Shown here piece after piece: positions 5,826 to 13,447 of a stretch of DNA of 24,126 bases. This DNA is from JBOHBN01 sp050698355 (GTDB lineage Bacteria > Actinomycetota > Actinomycetes > Streptosporangiales > WHST01). The notes under the pieces were generated by a model. That model searched no databases, was not told where the DNA came from, and worked only from the letters and a program-made list of their open reading frames with translations. The stretch's first letter is position 1. The number at the start of each line of letters is the position of its first letter. The translations under genes were made by a program, and so were the position numbers. Where the stretch lies: the NCBI GenBank assembly GCA_050698355.1, contig JBOHBN010000351.1, positions 1 to 24,126 of the forward strand, read 5' to 3'.

Positions 5826-7958
5826 GTGCCGCCGGTGGATGCGGAGCTCGCCGACCTCGCCGAGGCGTACGGCGTCGCGACCTCGTACGAGGACTGGCGG
5901 CACGAGGACGTCGCGGTCCCCGACGCGACAGTGGTACGGGTGCTCGCCGCGCTCGGCGTGGATGCCTCGACCCCGGACGCGGTTCACCGCGCGCTTGCCG
6001 AGCGCAGGCTGGCCGGATGGCGCCGCGTCCTGCCCCTGATCGTGGTCACTCGCGCGGGCAGCGGCGCCCTCGTACGCGTGCACGCACCCGCGAGCGCGGA
6101 CACCGCGATCGAGCTGCGCCTCGAGGACGGGACGGTACGCCGGAAGCTGTTTCAGCTGCTGGTGCACGTCGAGCCCGTGGAGGTCGACGGCGTCTCGACG
6201 GCCGAGTCGACGTACGGTCTGCCAACGGACCTGCCCTGCGGCTGGCACACCCTCGTGGTCCGCTACGACGGGCACGAGGCAGCGGCCCCCGTCGCGGTCG
6301 CGCCCGCGTTCCTCGGCGTGCCCGGCGACCTCCGAACGTGGGGCCTGACCGTCCAGCTCTACTCCACCCGGTCCCGCGGCTCCTGGGGCATCGGCGACCT
6401 CGGCGACCTGCGCACCCTCGCGCGCTGGAGCGGCGACCACGGTGCGGGGTTCCTGCTCGTCAACCCGCTGCACGCGTCCGCGCCCGTACCCCCGCGCGAG
6501 CCGTCGCCGTACTTCCCGGCGACCCGGCGGTTTCCCGACCCGCTGTACCTGCGGATCGAGGACGTGCCGGAGTACGCGGCGCTGCCAGCGGACCGGCGTG
6601 AGACCGTCGACGCGCTCGGCGAGCCGGCCAGCAGGACCAACGCCGACCCGGGCGGCATCGACCGTGACCTCGCCTGGCGGCAGAAGCGCGCGGCGCTGGA
6701 GGTGCTGTACGAGGCGGGCCTCGACGGGGAACGCCGCGTCGCGTACGAGGCGTTCCGCGACCGCGAGGGCGCGGCACTGGACGACTTCGCCACCTGGTGT
6801 GCGCTTTGCGAGGAGTACGGGCCGCGCTGGCGCGACTGGCCCGACGCGGTGCGCGACGCCCGGTCGCGGGCGGTCGATGAGGAACGTGACCGTCTCGCCG
6901 GTCGCGTGGAGTTCCACCGCTGGCTGCAGTGGCTGACCGACGAGCAGCTCGCCGCCACGCAGCACGCCGCGACGGACGCGGGCATGCCGCTCGGCGTGCT
7001 GCACGACCTCGCCGTCGGCGTCAGCCCCGATGGCGCGGACGCGTGGTCGGCGGGCGACGTGCTCGCGGCGGGCGTGACCGTTGGCGCCCCGCCGGACGGG
7101 TTCAACCAGCAGGGCCAGGACTGGCGGCAGCCGCCGTGGCATCCGGTACGGCTCGCGGAGGCCGGCTACGCGCCTTACCGCGACATGGTGCGCGCCGTGC
7201 TCAGGCACGCAGGCGGCGTACGGATCGACCACGTGATCGGGCTGTTCCGGCTCTGGTGGATCCCGGACGGCCGCTCGCCCGCGGACGGCACTTACGTGCG
7301 GTACGACGCCGACGCGATGCTGGGCATCCTCGCGCTGGAGGCATACCGGGCGGGTGCGGTGGTCGTCGGGGAGGACCTCGGCACCGTCGAGGAGTCCGCG
7401 CGGGACGCATTGGCCGACCGCGGTGTGCTCGGCACCTCGGTGTTGTGGTTCGAGCGCGACGACGCGGGTCGCGTGCTTCCGCGAGACAGCTGGCGCGAGC
7501 TCGCCCTGGCGACCGTCACCACCCACGACCTGCCGACCGCCGCCGGGTATCTCGCCGGCGAGCACGTCGACCTGCGGCACCGGCTCGGGTTGCTCACCCG
7601 GCCGGTCGAGGTGGAGCGCGCCGCCCACGACGCGGACCGCACGCGGCTGCTCGAGGCGCTGCGGGCGGCCGGACTGCTCGGCGACAACCCGTCGGAGGAG
7701 CAGGTAATCGAGGCGCTGCACGCGTACGTCGCCACGACGCCCGCGCGGCTCGTCGGCGTCGCGCTCCCCGACACGGTGGGCGACCGCCGTACGCAGAACC
7801 AACCCGGCACCGTCGACGCGTACCCCAACTGGCGGGTGCCGCTCACCGACGCGAACGGTGAGCCGGTGTTGCTCGAGGACCTGCAGCATTCCACCCGCGC
7901 CCACCGCCTGCTCTACGTTGTCAGTGCCTCGTTGACCCATAGCTCCACCAGATACTGA
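5826..7958 (+). CDS. malQ: 4-alpha-glucanotransferase (amylomaltase, GH77)
   Basis: 710 residues from GTG 5826; GTG 5835 is an equally plausible start. It transfers alpha-1,4-glucan segments between maltodextrins, linked to glycogen/maltose metabolism in the cytoplasm. The N-terminal ~150 residues are the extra beta-rich domain found in longer MalQ proteins, followed by the GH77 barrel opening WGLTVQLYSTRSRGSWGIGD. Catalytic residues are present: nucleophile D468 in GGVRIDH, acid/base E516 in VVGEDLG and D568 in TVTTHDLPT. QNQPGTVDAYPNWRVPL near the end is also diagnostic. After VLLEDL the C-terminal tail (VVSASLTHSSTRY) looks unlike the family, and its codons lie within an inverted repeat (7916-7963). 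Confidence 0.95.
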   Translation: MPPVDAELADLAEAYGVATSYEDWRHEDVAVPDATVVRVLAALGVDASTPDAVHRALAERRLAGWRRVLPLIVVTRAGSGALVRVHAPASADTAIELRLEDGTVRRKLFQLLVHVEPVEVDGVSTAESTYGLPTDLPCGWHTLVVRYDGHEAAAPVAVAPAFLGVPGDLRTWGLTVQLYSTRSRGSWGIGDLGDLRTLARWSGDHGAGFLLVNPLHASAPVPPREPSPYFPATRRFPDPLYLRIEDVPEYAALPADRRETVDALGEPASRTNADPGGIDRDLAWRQKRAALEVLYEAGLDGERRVAYEAFRDREGAALDDFATWCALCEEYGPRWRDWPDAVRDARSRAVDEERDRLAGRVEFHRWLQWLTDEQLAATQHAATDAGMPLGVLHDLAVGVSPDGADAWSAGDVLAAGVTVGAPPDGFNQQGQDWRQPPWHPVRLAEAGYAPYRDMVRAVLRHAGGVRIDHVIGLFRLWWIPDGRSPADGTYVRYDADAMLGILALEAYRAGAVVVGEDLGTVEESARDALADRGVLGTSVLWFERDDAGRVLPRDSWRELALATVTTHDLPTAAGYLAGEHVDLRHRLGLLTRPVEVERAAHDADRTRLLEALRAAGLLGDNPSEEQVIEALHAYVATTPARLVGVALPDTVGDRRTQNQPGTVDAYPNWRVPLTDANGEPVLLEDLQHSTRAHRLLYVVSASLTHSSTRY

Positions 7959-7963
7959 CAACG
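7916..7963. repeat. 48-bp element with perfect 10-bp inverted repeat across the malQ stop codon
   Basis: CGTTGTCAGT (7916-7925) and ACTGACAACG (7954-7963) are exact reverse complements separated by 28 bases; the malQ stop (7956-7958) is in the right arm. The loop contains TAGCTCCACCA (7940-7950), identical to the 3' end of many bacterial tRNA-Ala genes. No poly-T tract follows. It could be a terminator, a small palindromic element or an attachment-site scar. Confidence 0.55.
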
Positions 7964-8030
7964 CGTGCACTACGCCGACCACACGACGTAAGCTGCCGAT
8001 CACGACTCTCTCGACAGATGGGGGCGTTCG

Positions 8031-9023
8031 ATGAGCGGCGTGGGAATCGACCTTGGGACCGCGAACACGCTTGTCTGCCACACACGGCGCGGCATCGTCG
8101 TACAGGAGCCGTCGGTCATGGTGATGCGCCACAACGGCACCAGGCACCGCAAGCCGCTCGCGGTGGGTCAGGACGCGCTCGACGTACTCGACCGGGTCGC
8201 GCCCGGCCTCACCGTCGTGCGCCCGCTGTACGGCGGCGTCATCACCGACCTGGACGTCTCCAGGCGGTTCATCCGAACGATCCTCCGCCGCGGTAACGCG
8301 CACGCCTGGATGCCGGCGCGGACGCACGCCGCGATCGGCGTCCCGGTCGGTGCGACGGCGCTGGAGCGCCGCGCGCTGATGGAAGCGGCCGAGGCGGCCC
8401 ACGTCGCGCGGCCGATGCTGGTAGCCGAACCGTTGGCCGGCGCGGTCGGTTGCGGCATCGACCCGAGCGAGGCGCGGACGCACATGGTGGTCGATATCGG
8501 CGGCGGCACGTCGGAGGTGACGGCCTTCTGCTTCGGCGAGGTGGTCGCGCACCGCTCGTTGCGCACCGCGGGCAACGACATGACGCTCGCCGTGCACCGG
8601 TATCTGTTCGAGACGTACGGCATCGACGCGGCCGAGACGGAGGCCGAGAAGCTCAAGATCAACGCCTCGACGGGCGAGTCCCCGCTGGTCGCGCGCGGGC
8701 GGGAGGCGGTGACCGGACGCCCGCGGCTGGTCAGCCTGACCATCGAGGAGGTACGCGACGCGGTCAAGCCGGTGACGGACGTCATCGTGGACACGCTCGC
8801 CGCGTGCCTGCGCGACCTGCCCGCCCGGTGCGTCACCGACGTGCTGGACGAGGGGATCGTCGCGTTCGGCGGCGGGTCGTTGCTCACCGGGTTCGACGGC
8901 CAGCTCGCCGACGCGCTCGGCATGCCGGTCCACCTGGCCGACCGGCCGATGACCTGCGTGGCCGAGGGCGCCGCCCGGTGCGCGAACGACGGGGCGATGG
9001 CCCGCGCCTGCTCCGCCGCCTGA
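8031..9023 (+). CDS. MreB-like bacterial actin (paralogue without mreCD)
   Basis: 330 residues. The actin-fold ATPase motifs are in order: phosphate-1 GIDLGTANTLV (5-15), VVRPLYGGVITDLDV (62-76), AIGVPVGATALERRALMEAAEAA (101-123), AEPLAGAVGCGI (132-143), phosphate-2 VVDIGGGTSEV (153-163), AEKLKINAST (205-214) and adenosine motif IVAFGGGSLLTGF (276-288). In the family these proteins polymerise beneath the membrane and position wall-synthesis enzymes. Length is close to standard MreB, but several segments diverge, and mreC, mreD and a separate pbp2 are absent. It faces the SEDS-PBP fusion gene convergently. GGGG (8021-8024) lies 6 bases before the ATG. It is best described as an Mbl-type paralogue rather than the housekeeping mreB. 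Confidence 0.85.
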   Translation: MSGVGIDLGTANTLVCHTRRGIVVQEPSVMVMRHNGTRHRKPLAVGQDALDVLDRVAPGLTVVRPLYGGVITDLDVSRRFIRTILRRGNAHAWMPARTHAAIGVPVGATALERRALMEAAEAAHVARPMLVAEPLAGAVGCGIDPSEARTHMVVDIGGGTSEVTAFCFGEVVAHRSLRTAGNDMTLAVHRYLFETYGIDAAETEAEKLKINASTGESPLVARGREAVTGRPRLVSLTIEEVRDAVKPVTDVIVDTLAACLRDLPARCVTDVLDEGIVAFGGGSLLTGFDGQLADALGMPVHLADRPMTCVAEGAARCANDGAMARACSAA

Positions 9024-9032
9024 GCCCCGCAC

Positions 9033-9100
9033 CAAGATCTGTTTCTTCCGGCCGCAACGAGCAGGTTTCTACGCGCTGCGGCCATACGGAACGGATCTTG
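9033..9100. terminator. Long imperfect hairpin between convergent genes
   Basis: A 68-bp dyad: CAAGATC (9033-9039) pairs with GATCTTG (9094-9100), and an inner block GGCCGCA (9050-9056) pairs with TGCGGCC (9077-9083); about 20 of the outer 27 positions match. It fills most of the 85-bp gap between the mreB-like gene and the 3' end of the fusion gene, so it could terminate both. There is no T-run, and its length also fits a short palindromic repeat element. Confidence 0.5.
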
Positions 9101-9108
9101 CCCCGCCG

Positions 9109-12009
9109 TCAGCCGGGGCGCCCCGCGGCGGGTGACGCCAGGATCGAGTGCTTGTGCGCGTAGAAGTAGTGCAGCGAGTCGTCCACGAGCGGGCCTGCCG
9201 TCTGCGCGCCCTCGCCGGCACGGCGTACGTATGCGGTCATCACGACGTCCGGCTTGTGAATCGGTGCCGCCGCGGTGAACCAGGAGTCGGTGCCCCCGGC
9301 GGCCGGGTTCTGTGCCGAGCCGGTCTTCGCGCCGGCGCGGACGGGCAGGTCGCCGAGGAGTGTCGCGGTGCCCGAGGTGACGGCGCTGCGCATACCCGCG
9401 CGGACCGTGTGCAGCCGCTTGGCGAACGGCAGCCGCCGTGGCGACGGCCGATGCAGCGCGCTTGCTCCGCGGTCGGTGACGGTGGCCATCCCGAGCCGTG
9501 GTGTCGGTAGCCGGCCGGTCGCGACACCCGCGGTCCATCTGGCGTTCTGCAACGGGGTGACGGTGAGGTAGCCCTGGCCGATACCGAGGAGCACCGTCGA
9601 GCCGCCGTACCACTGTCCGCCCGCCTGGCGGACGGACTTGGGCGTGCCGAGGTACCCGGCCGACTCCGCGGGCAGGTCGATCCCGGTCTGGCGCCCGACC
9701 CCGAGCTGATGCGCGACGCGGGTGATCCGGTGCTGCCCGAGCGCGACCGCGAGCTTGTAGAAGTACACGTCGTTGGAGTGCGCGATCGCCTGCGTCAGGT
9801 TCATCGGCCCGAGCGTCGTCCAGTTGTGGAAGGTGTGACCGCCGTAGGTGAACGCTCCGCCCGTCGGTATCACTTCCTCGGGCGGGATGGCGTGGTACTT
9901 CACGTCCGCGCTCGCGATGACGAGCTTGAAGGTCGAGCCCGGCGCCGCGGCCACCTGTGTCACATGCTCCAGCGTCGGGTTGTTCTCTCTGTGCATGAGG
10001 CGGTTGAATGCCTTCGACCGTATCGGTGGCCCGTACACCGCGGGGTCGTAGCTCGGCTTGCTCGCCATCGCGAGTATCTGACCGGTGTGCGGGTCCATCG
10101 CGACAGCGCCGCCCTGGGTGCCGGTGCGGCCGTACTTGCCGTGGATCGCGCCTGCCAGGTTCCTGGTGACCTTGCGCTGCAACCCGAGGTCGAGGGACGT
10201 GCGCAGGTCCGCGCCCGGCACCGGGGCGCGGTGCGAGGCGAGCATGACCGGGTCGCCCTCCGGCTTGACGTAGACGCACCGCTTCCCCGGCATCCCGCGC
10301 AGTACGGCGTCGTAGCGCGCCTCGAGACCGCTCCTGCCGACGAACTCCTGGGGGCTGATCTCGGGGTGCTGCTTGACCTCGTCCGGCGTGGCGATCCCCA
10401 CGAAGCCGAGGATCGGTGCGAGCGAGGCGTTGTGCGGGTACCACCGCTTGGGGTCCTGGGTGAGCCAGACGCCCGGGATGTTCGCCGCGGCGATCTCCCT
10501 ACCGACCTTGTCGCGTACCGATCCGACCTGCATGGTCAGCTCGTCGGTGTGCGCGAGTTCGTGTCGTAGCGCCTTGCTCGACCGGCCGGTGAGCCGTGCC
10601 AGGCGGGTCACGGAGTCTCGTTCGCGTAACACCATCGCGGGAAAGGTCTGGACGTCGGCCCGGTGGGCGTCGGCCGCGAGCGGTCTGCCGTGCCGGTCGG
10701 TGATTTCGCCCCGCGGCGCGGGTACGCTGACGCAGCGGGTCATCTGGTCGGCGCCCCTCAGGCGCAACGCGTGCCCGCGCTCTTCCTGCAGTGTCCAGCC
10801 GTAGCCCGCGAAGCCCACGAGTACGCAGGTCAGGCCGAAGGCGGTGATGCGGGCGAACCGCGGTCGCGTGGTGCGCGAGCGCGGCGCCGCCCACAGCCGG
10901 TGCCGAACGCTGTCCCTGCGGATGCCGAGCACGAACCCGATCCCGGCGATGTGCACGACGGAGGCCGTACCGCCGTAGCTGAGCAGGGGGAACGGCACGC
11001 CTGCCAGCGGCAGCAACCCGAGGTTGCCGCCGAGGGTGAGCATGACCTCGACGCCGAGCAGGACGGCCAGGCCCGCGCCGACCAGCGTTCCGCGCGGCGT
11101 CGAGGCGGCGCGGCTCGCCAGCGCGAGGCGCCAGACGAGGACCATCGCGGCGAGGATCGCGACGGCGCCGGCGACCAGGCCCCATTGCTGCACCAGGCTG
11201 GTGAGGGCGAGGTCGGTCTCCCGCGCGGGCAGGTACGTGGAGAGCACCCGGTGCATGGCGTCGTTCGGCTGGCCGTACATCCCCCCGGACGCCAGCGCGA
11301 TGTGCGACTGGAGGATCGTCCACCCGGGCCCAGCGGCGGACGACCCGAAGATGAAGGTCTGTAACCGGTCGAGCTGGTACGGGCGCAGCAGCGGCACGGC
11401 GAGTGGTATGACGAGGAGGGTGCCGCCGAAGAGCGGGACCAGGAACCGCGGCGGCAACCGCCCGATGACGAGCAGCGAGGCCGTCACGGCTGTCAGGATG
11501 ACCGTGGTCGACAGGTCGGGCTGCACGACGACCAGGCCGAGCGGGATCACCGCGAGCCCGAGGGCGTAGGTGAACCGGCGCCAGGCCGGGCGCTTCGAGC
11601 CCAGGACGTCGGCGAGCGCGAACACCAGGCCGAGTTTCACCAGCTCCGCCGGCTGGAAGGTGATCGAGCCGACCGACAGCCATCGCTGCGCGCCGTTCTC
11701 CTCCAGCCCGATTACCGGTACCGCGAGCAGCATCGCCAGCGAGACGAGGTAGCAGGCCCAGCCGAGCCGGATGAGCCAGCGCGCGCCGAGCCAGCGGAGC
11801 ACGAGCAGTACCACGAACGCCGCGGCCGCGAGTATCCCCTGGTGGGCGGCGAGCGACACGCCGCCGACCGCGTACATGTTCAGCAGGCCGAGGACGATGA
11901 GGGTCAGCACGGCGAGGCCGGCGAGCTGGTCTCCTGCCGCCCCGCGGATGTCCCGCTTCCTGCGCGCGAGGTGGATGCCCGGGATCGCGGACCGCTCGAA
12001 GCTCAGCAT
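9109..12009 (-). CDS. SEDS (RodA/FtsW)-class B PBP fusion protein
   Basis: 966 residues in one uninterrupted frame. Residues ~28-365 are a polytopic SEDS peptidoglycan glycosyltransferase: ENGAQRWLSVGSITFQPAE (104-122), VVQPDLSTTV (161-170), ILQSHIALASGGMYG (232-246), YLPARETDL with the likely catalytic Asp266, and PFPLLSYGG (339-347). Residues 386-407 form an extra transmembrane helix, then APRGEITDRHGRPLA (431-445) opens a class B PBP pedestal, and a transpeptidase domain follows with S692-T-F-K695, S745-N-D and K895-T-G. All three penicillin-binding motifs are intact. SEDS and bPBP partners are normally separate proteins that form a complex. AGGGG (12016-12020, minus strand) overlaps the stop region of the upstream pseudokinase gene, implying translational coupling. 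It should act at the cell membrane with the transpeptidase outside. Confidence 0.93.
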   Translation of the reverse strand: MLSFERSAIPGIHLARRKRDIRGAAGDQLAGLAVLTLIVLGLLNMYAVGGVSLAAHQGILAAAAFVVLLVLRWLGARWLIRLGWACYLVSLAMLLAVPVIGLEENGAQRWLSVGSITFQPAELVKLGLVFALADVLGSKRPAWRRFTYALGLAVIPLGLVVVQPDLSTTVILTAVTASLLVIGRLPPRFLVPLFGGTLLVIPLAVPLLRPYQLDRLQTFIFGSSAAGPGWTILQSHIALASGGMYGQPNDAMHRVLSTYLPARETDLALTSLVQQWGLVAGAVAILAAMVLVWRLALASRAASTPRGTLVGAGLAVLLGVEVMLTLGGNLGLLPLAGVPFPLLSYGGTASVVHIAGIGFVLGIRRDSVRHRLWAAPRSRTTRPRFARITAFGLTCVLVGFAGYGWTLQEERGHALRLRGADQMTRCVSVPAPRGEITDRHGRPLAADAHRADVQTFPAMVLRERDSVTRLARLTGRSSKALRHELAHTDELTMQVGSVRDKVGREIAAANIPGVWLTQDPKRWYPHNASLAPILGFVGIATPDEVKQHPEISPQEFVGRSGLEARYDAVLRGMPGKRCVYVKPEGDPVMLASHRAPVPGADLRTSLDLGLQRKVTRNLAGAIHGKYGRTGTQGGAVAMDPHTGQILAMASKPSYDPAVYGPPIRSKAFNRLMHRENNPTLEHVTQVAAAPGSTFKLVIASADVKYHAIPPEEVIPTGGAFTYGGHTFHNWTTLGPMNLTQAIAHSNDVYFYKLAVALGQHRITRVAHQLGVGRQTGIDLPAESAGYLGTPKSVRQAGGQWYGGSTVLLGIGQGYLTVTPLQNARWTAGVATGRLPTPRLGMATVTDRGASALHRPSPRRLPFAKRLHTVRAGMRSAVTSGTATLLGDLPVRAGAKTGSAQNPAAGGTDSWFTAAAPIHKPDVVMTAYVRRAGEGAQTAGPLVDDSLHYFYAHKHSILASPAAGRPG

Positions 12010-12018
12010 CGCGAGCCC

Positions 12019-13347
12019 CTAGCGGCAGGTCGCGTTCTTCGCGGGCACGGGAAGCGGCGTGCTCGACACCCGTTCGGGCTTCTTGGTGACGGCGAAGACG
12101 TCGAGTGCCTGTCGGTGCGGTAGCCGTACGGTGCGTGTGGTCACCACTCGACCCGAACCCGCCGGTACGCGCATGGTGCCCTTGCCCGGCCGCGTGCTGG
12201 TGCCGTCGCAGCGGTCGACCACCTGCAGCGACCAGCGCACGGTCACCGGCTTGTTCGCGTGCCGGAGGTGCACCGACAGGGTGACGGGACAGCGCGAGCC
12301 CGGTCTGCAGGCGTGCTCGGCGCGCAGCTGCACCCCTCGTACGACACCCTTCGCGTGCGGCACCTTCGGCGAGATGGCGTCGGGGGACAGGGGCGGAGTC
12401 CCTTCGGCGGGGACGTGCCCGCTCGCGTGCGGGGTCTGCGAGCGGTCGAGCAGCAGGTGCAGGTTCTCCGTCACCTGGTCGCGAAGCGTCGTCGCGCCGA
12501 TGCCGACGACGATCGCGAGCACGACGAGGGCCGCCAGCGGCGGCCAGGTCCGCCGCCAGACCCGCAGCCGCAGGCTCGGTCGGTCCTCGCGCCGGTACGG
12601 CGCTGGTACGCGTTGGCGTGTTGGAACCTGCTGGGGCGGAGTGCGCCATTCGGGCGAGGCGCCGGTCCAGGCCGTGACGAGCGCCCCGATCGCCGCCCGG
12701 ACGTTCGTCCCGTCGGTCGCGACCGCGTGGGATACCGCGTCCGCGTCGCCCTCGGCGAGCGATTCTCTGAGGAACGCGTCCGGCGTCGAGCCGTTCCGCG
12801 GGGAGCAGAGCCCACCGTGCAGCTCGGCAAGGAGCACTGCCACTGGGTCGTCAGCCTCGTCCGGTGGCCCGGCGAGTGCGCCGGCTGCCCAGTCGGTGAG
12901 TACGGCGTTGCCCTCTGAGGTGACCCGTACCGTCTCGGCCGTGACCCAGCAGGTCCCGTGGCCGCCGCCGTGCAGCTTGCGTACGCCGTCGCGGATGTCG
13001 GAGGCGAGCAACGCCGCCTGCCGCGGGGTCAGGCGGGCGAAGCTCAGCAACCGGCGGAGCGGGGTGCCGGGCGGCAGCGGCGAGACCAGCCAGACGCCGT
13101 CGTCGCGGTGCACCGCATGCAGGACCGGCCACAACCGGGGGTGGCGGCTCGCGAGGATCGCCGCGAGTTGTTGCGTGGGGATGTCGCTATTGACGCGTCT
13201 CGCCACGGCGTCACGGCCGTCGACCTGACAGGCGTGCATGCCGGTCGATAACGCCCGGCCCAGCGTCAGGCGCGGTTGTACCGCAGCCGGCGCGCTTCCC
13301 GGACCCGTTGCCCCCCTGGCGGACGTATCTGCCTGCGTACCCCGCAT
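12019..13347 (-). CDS. Membrane-anchored pseudokinase-like protein upstream of the SEDS-PBP fusion
   Basis: 442 residues. The N-terminal ~230 residues resemble a degraded Ser/Thr protein kinase: DAVARRV (46-52) in place of the VAIK strand, PRLWPVLHAVHRDDGVWLVSPLPPGTPLRRLL (70-101) resembling the strand-4/hinge region, HGTCWVTAETVRVT (130-143) where an HRD loop should be, and TDWAAG (151-156) where DFG should be. Lys, catalytic Asp and Phe-Gly are missing, so catalysis is unlikely. A Pro/Arg linker leads to one membrane helix (269-288), then ~150 extracytoplasmic residues with four Cys (347, 353, 380, 441). It is nine bases ahead of the fusion gene, so I infer a regulatory or scaffolding role for wall synthesis. 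GGGAGGG precedes the ATG at a short spacing; Met37 is an alternative start. Confidence 0.7.
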   Translation of the reverse strand: MRGTQADTSARGATGPGSAPAAVQPRLTLGRALSTGMHACQVDGRDAVARRVNSDIPTQQLAAILASRHPRLWPVLHAVHRDDGVWLVSPLPPGTPLRRLLSFARLTPRQAALLASDIRDGVRKLHGGGHGTCWVTAETVRVTSEGNAVLTDWAAGALAGPPDEADDPVAVLLAELHGGLCSPRNGSTPDAFLRESLAEGDADAVSHAVATDGTNVRAAIGALVTAWTGASPEWRTPPQQVPTRQRVPAPYRREDRPSLRLRVWRRTWPPLAALVVLAIVVGIGATTLRDQVTENLHLLLDRSQTPHASGHVPAEGTPPLSPDAISPKVPHAKGVVRGVQLRAEHACRPGSRCPVTLSVHLRHANKPVTVRWSLQVVDRCDGTSTRPGKGTMRVPAGSGRVVTTRTVRLPHRQALDVFAVTKKPERVSSTPLPVPAKNATCR

Positions 13348-13433
13348 CGCGCCCTCCCCGGAAGGGCAAACAAGATCGTTCCTCGATGTTACCCGTGAGT
13401 CGCCTCGTTAATCTCCCTTCTTGGCTGATCCGT

Positions 13434-13439
13434 TACGAT
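13434..13439 (+). promoter_or_regulatory. -10 element of purC, probably leaderless
   Basis: TACGAT lies 8 bases before GTG 13448, so transcription would begin at or next to the start codon. No Shine-Dalgarno sequence is visible. No clear -35 box is found. The 100-bp gap (13348-13447) also has to hold the divergent promoter of the pseudokinase gene, which I cannot place. Confidence 0.5.
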
Positions 13440-13447
13440 GACCGGCC

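Noticed and set aside
7920..7952. A tRNA-Ala gene
   Set aside because: Only the last 11 bases resemble one; there is no acceptor 5' half, anticodon arm or T-loop of proper form.
5784..9035. A 1083-codon open frame on the minus strand across malQ and the mreB-like gene
   Set aside because: It is antisense to two genes with clear motifs, and its composition (Arg, Val, His, Asp rich, no domain) is the usual by-product of high-GC third positions.
8168..12649. Long minus-strand frames in other phases over the mreB-like, fusion and pseudokinase genes
   Set aside because: They overlap the SEDS-PBP and pseudokinase frames, which carry recognisable catalytic motifs; the alternatives are Arg/Ala/Pro-rich with no motif.
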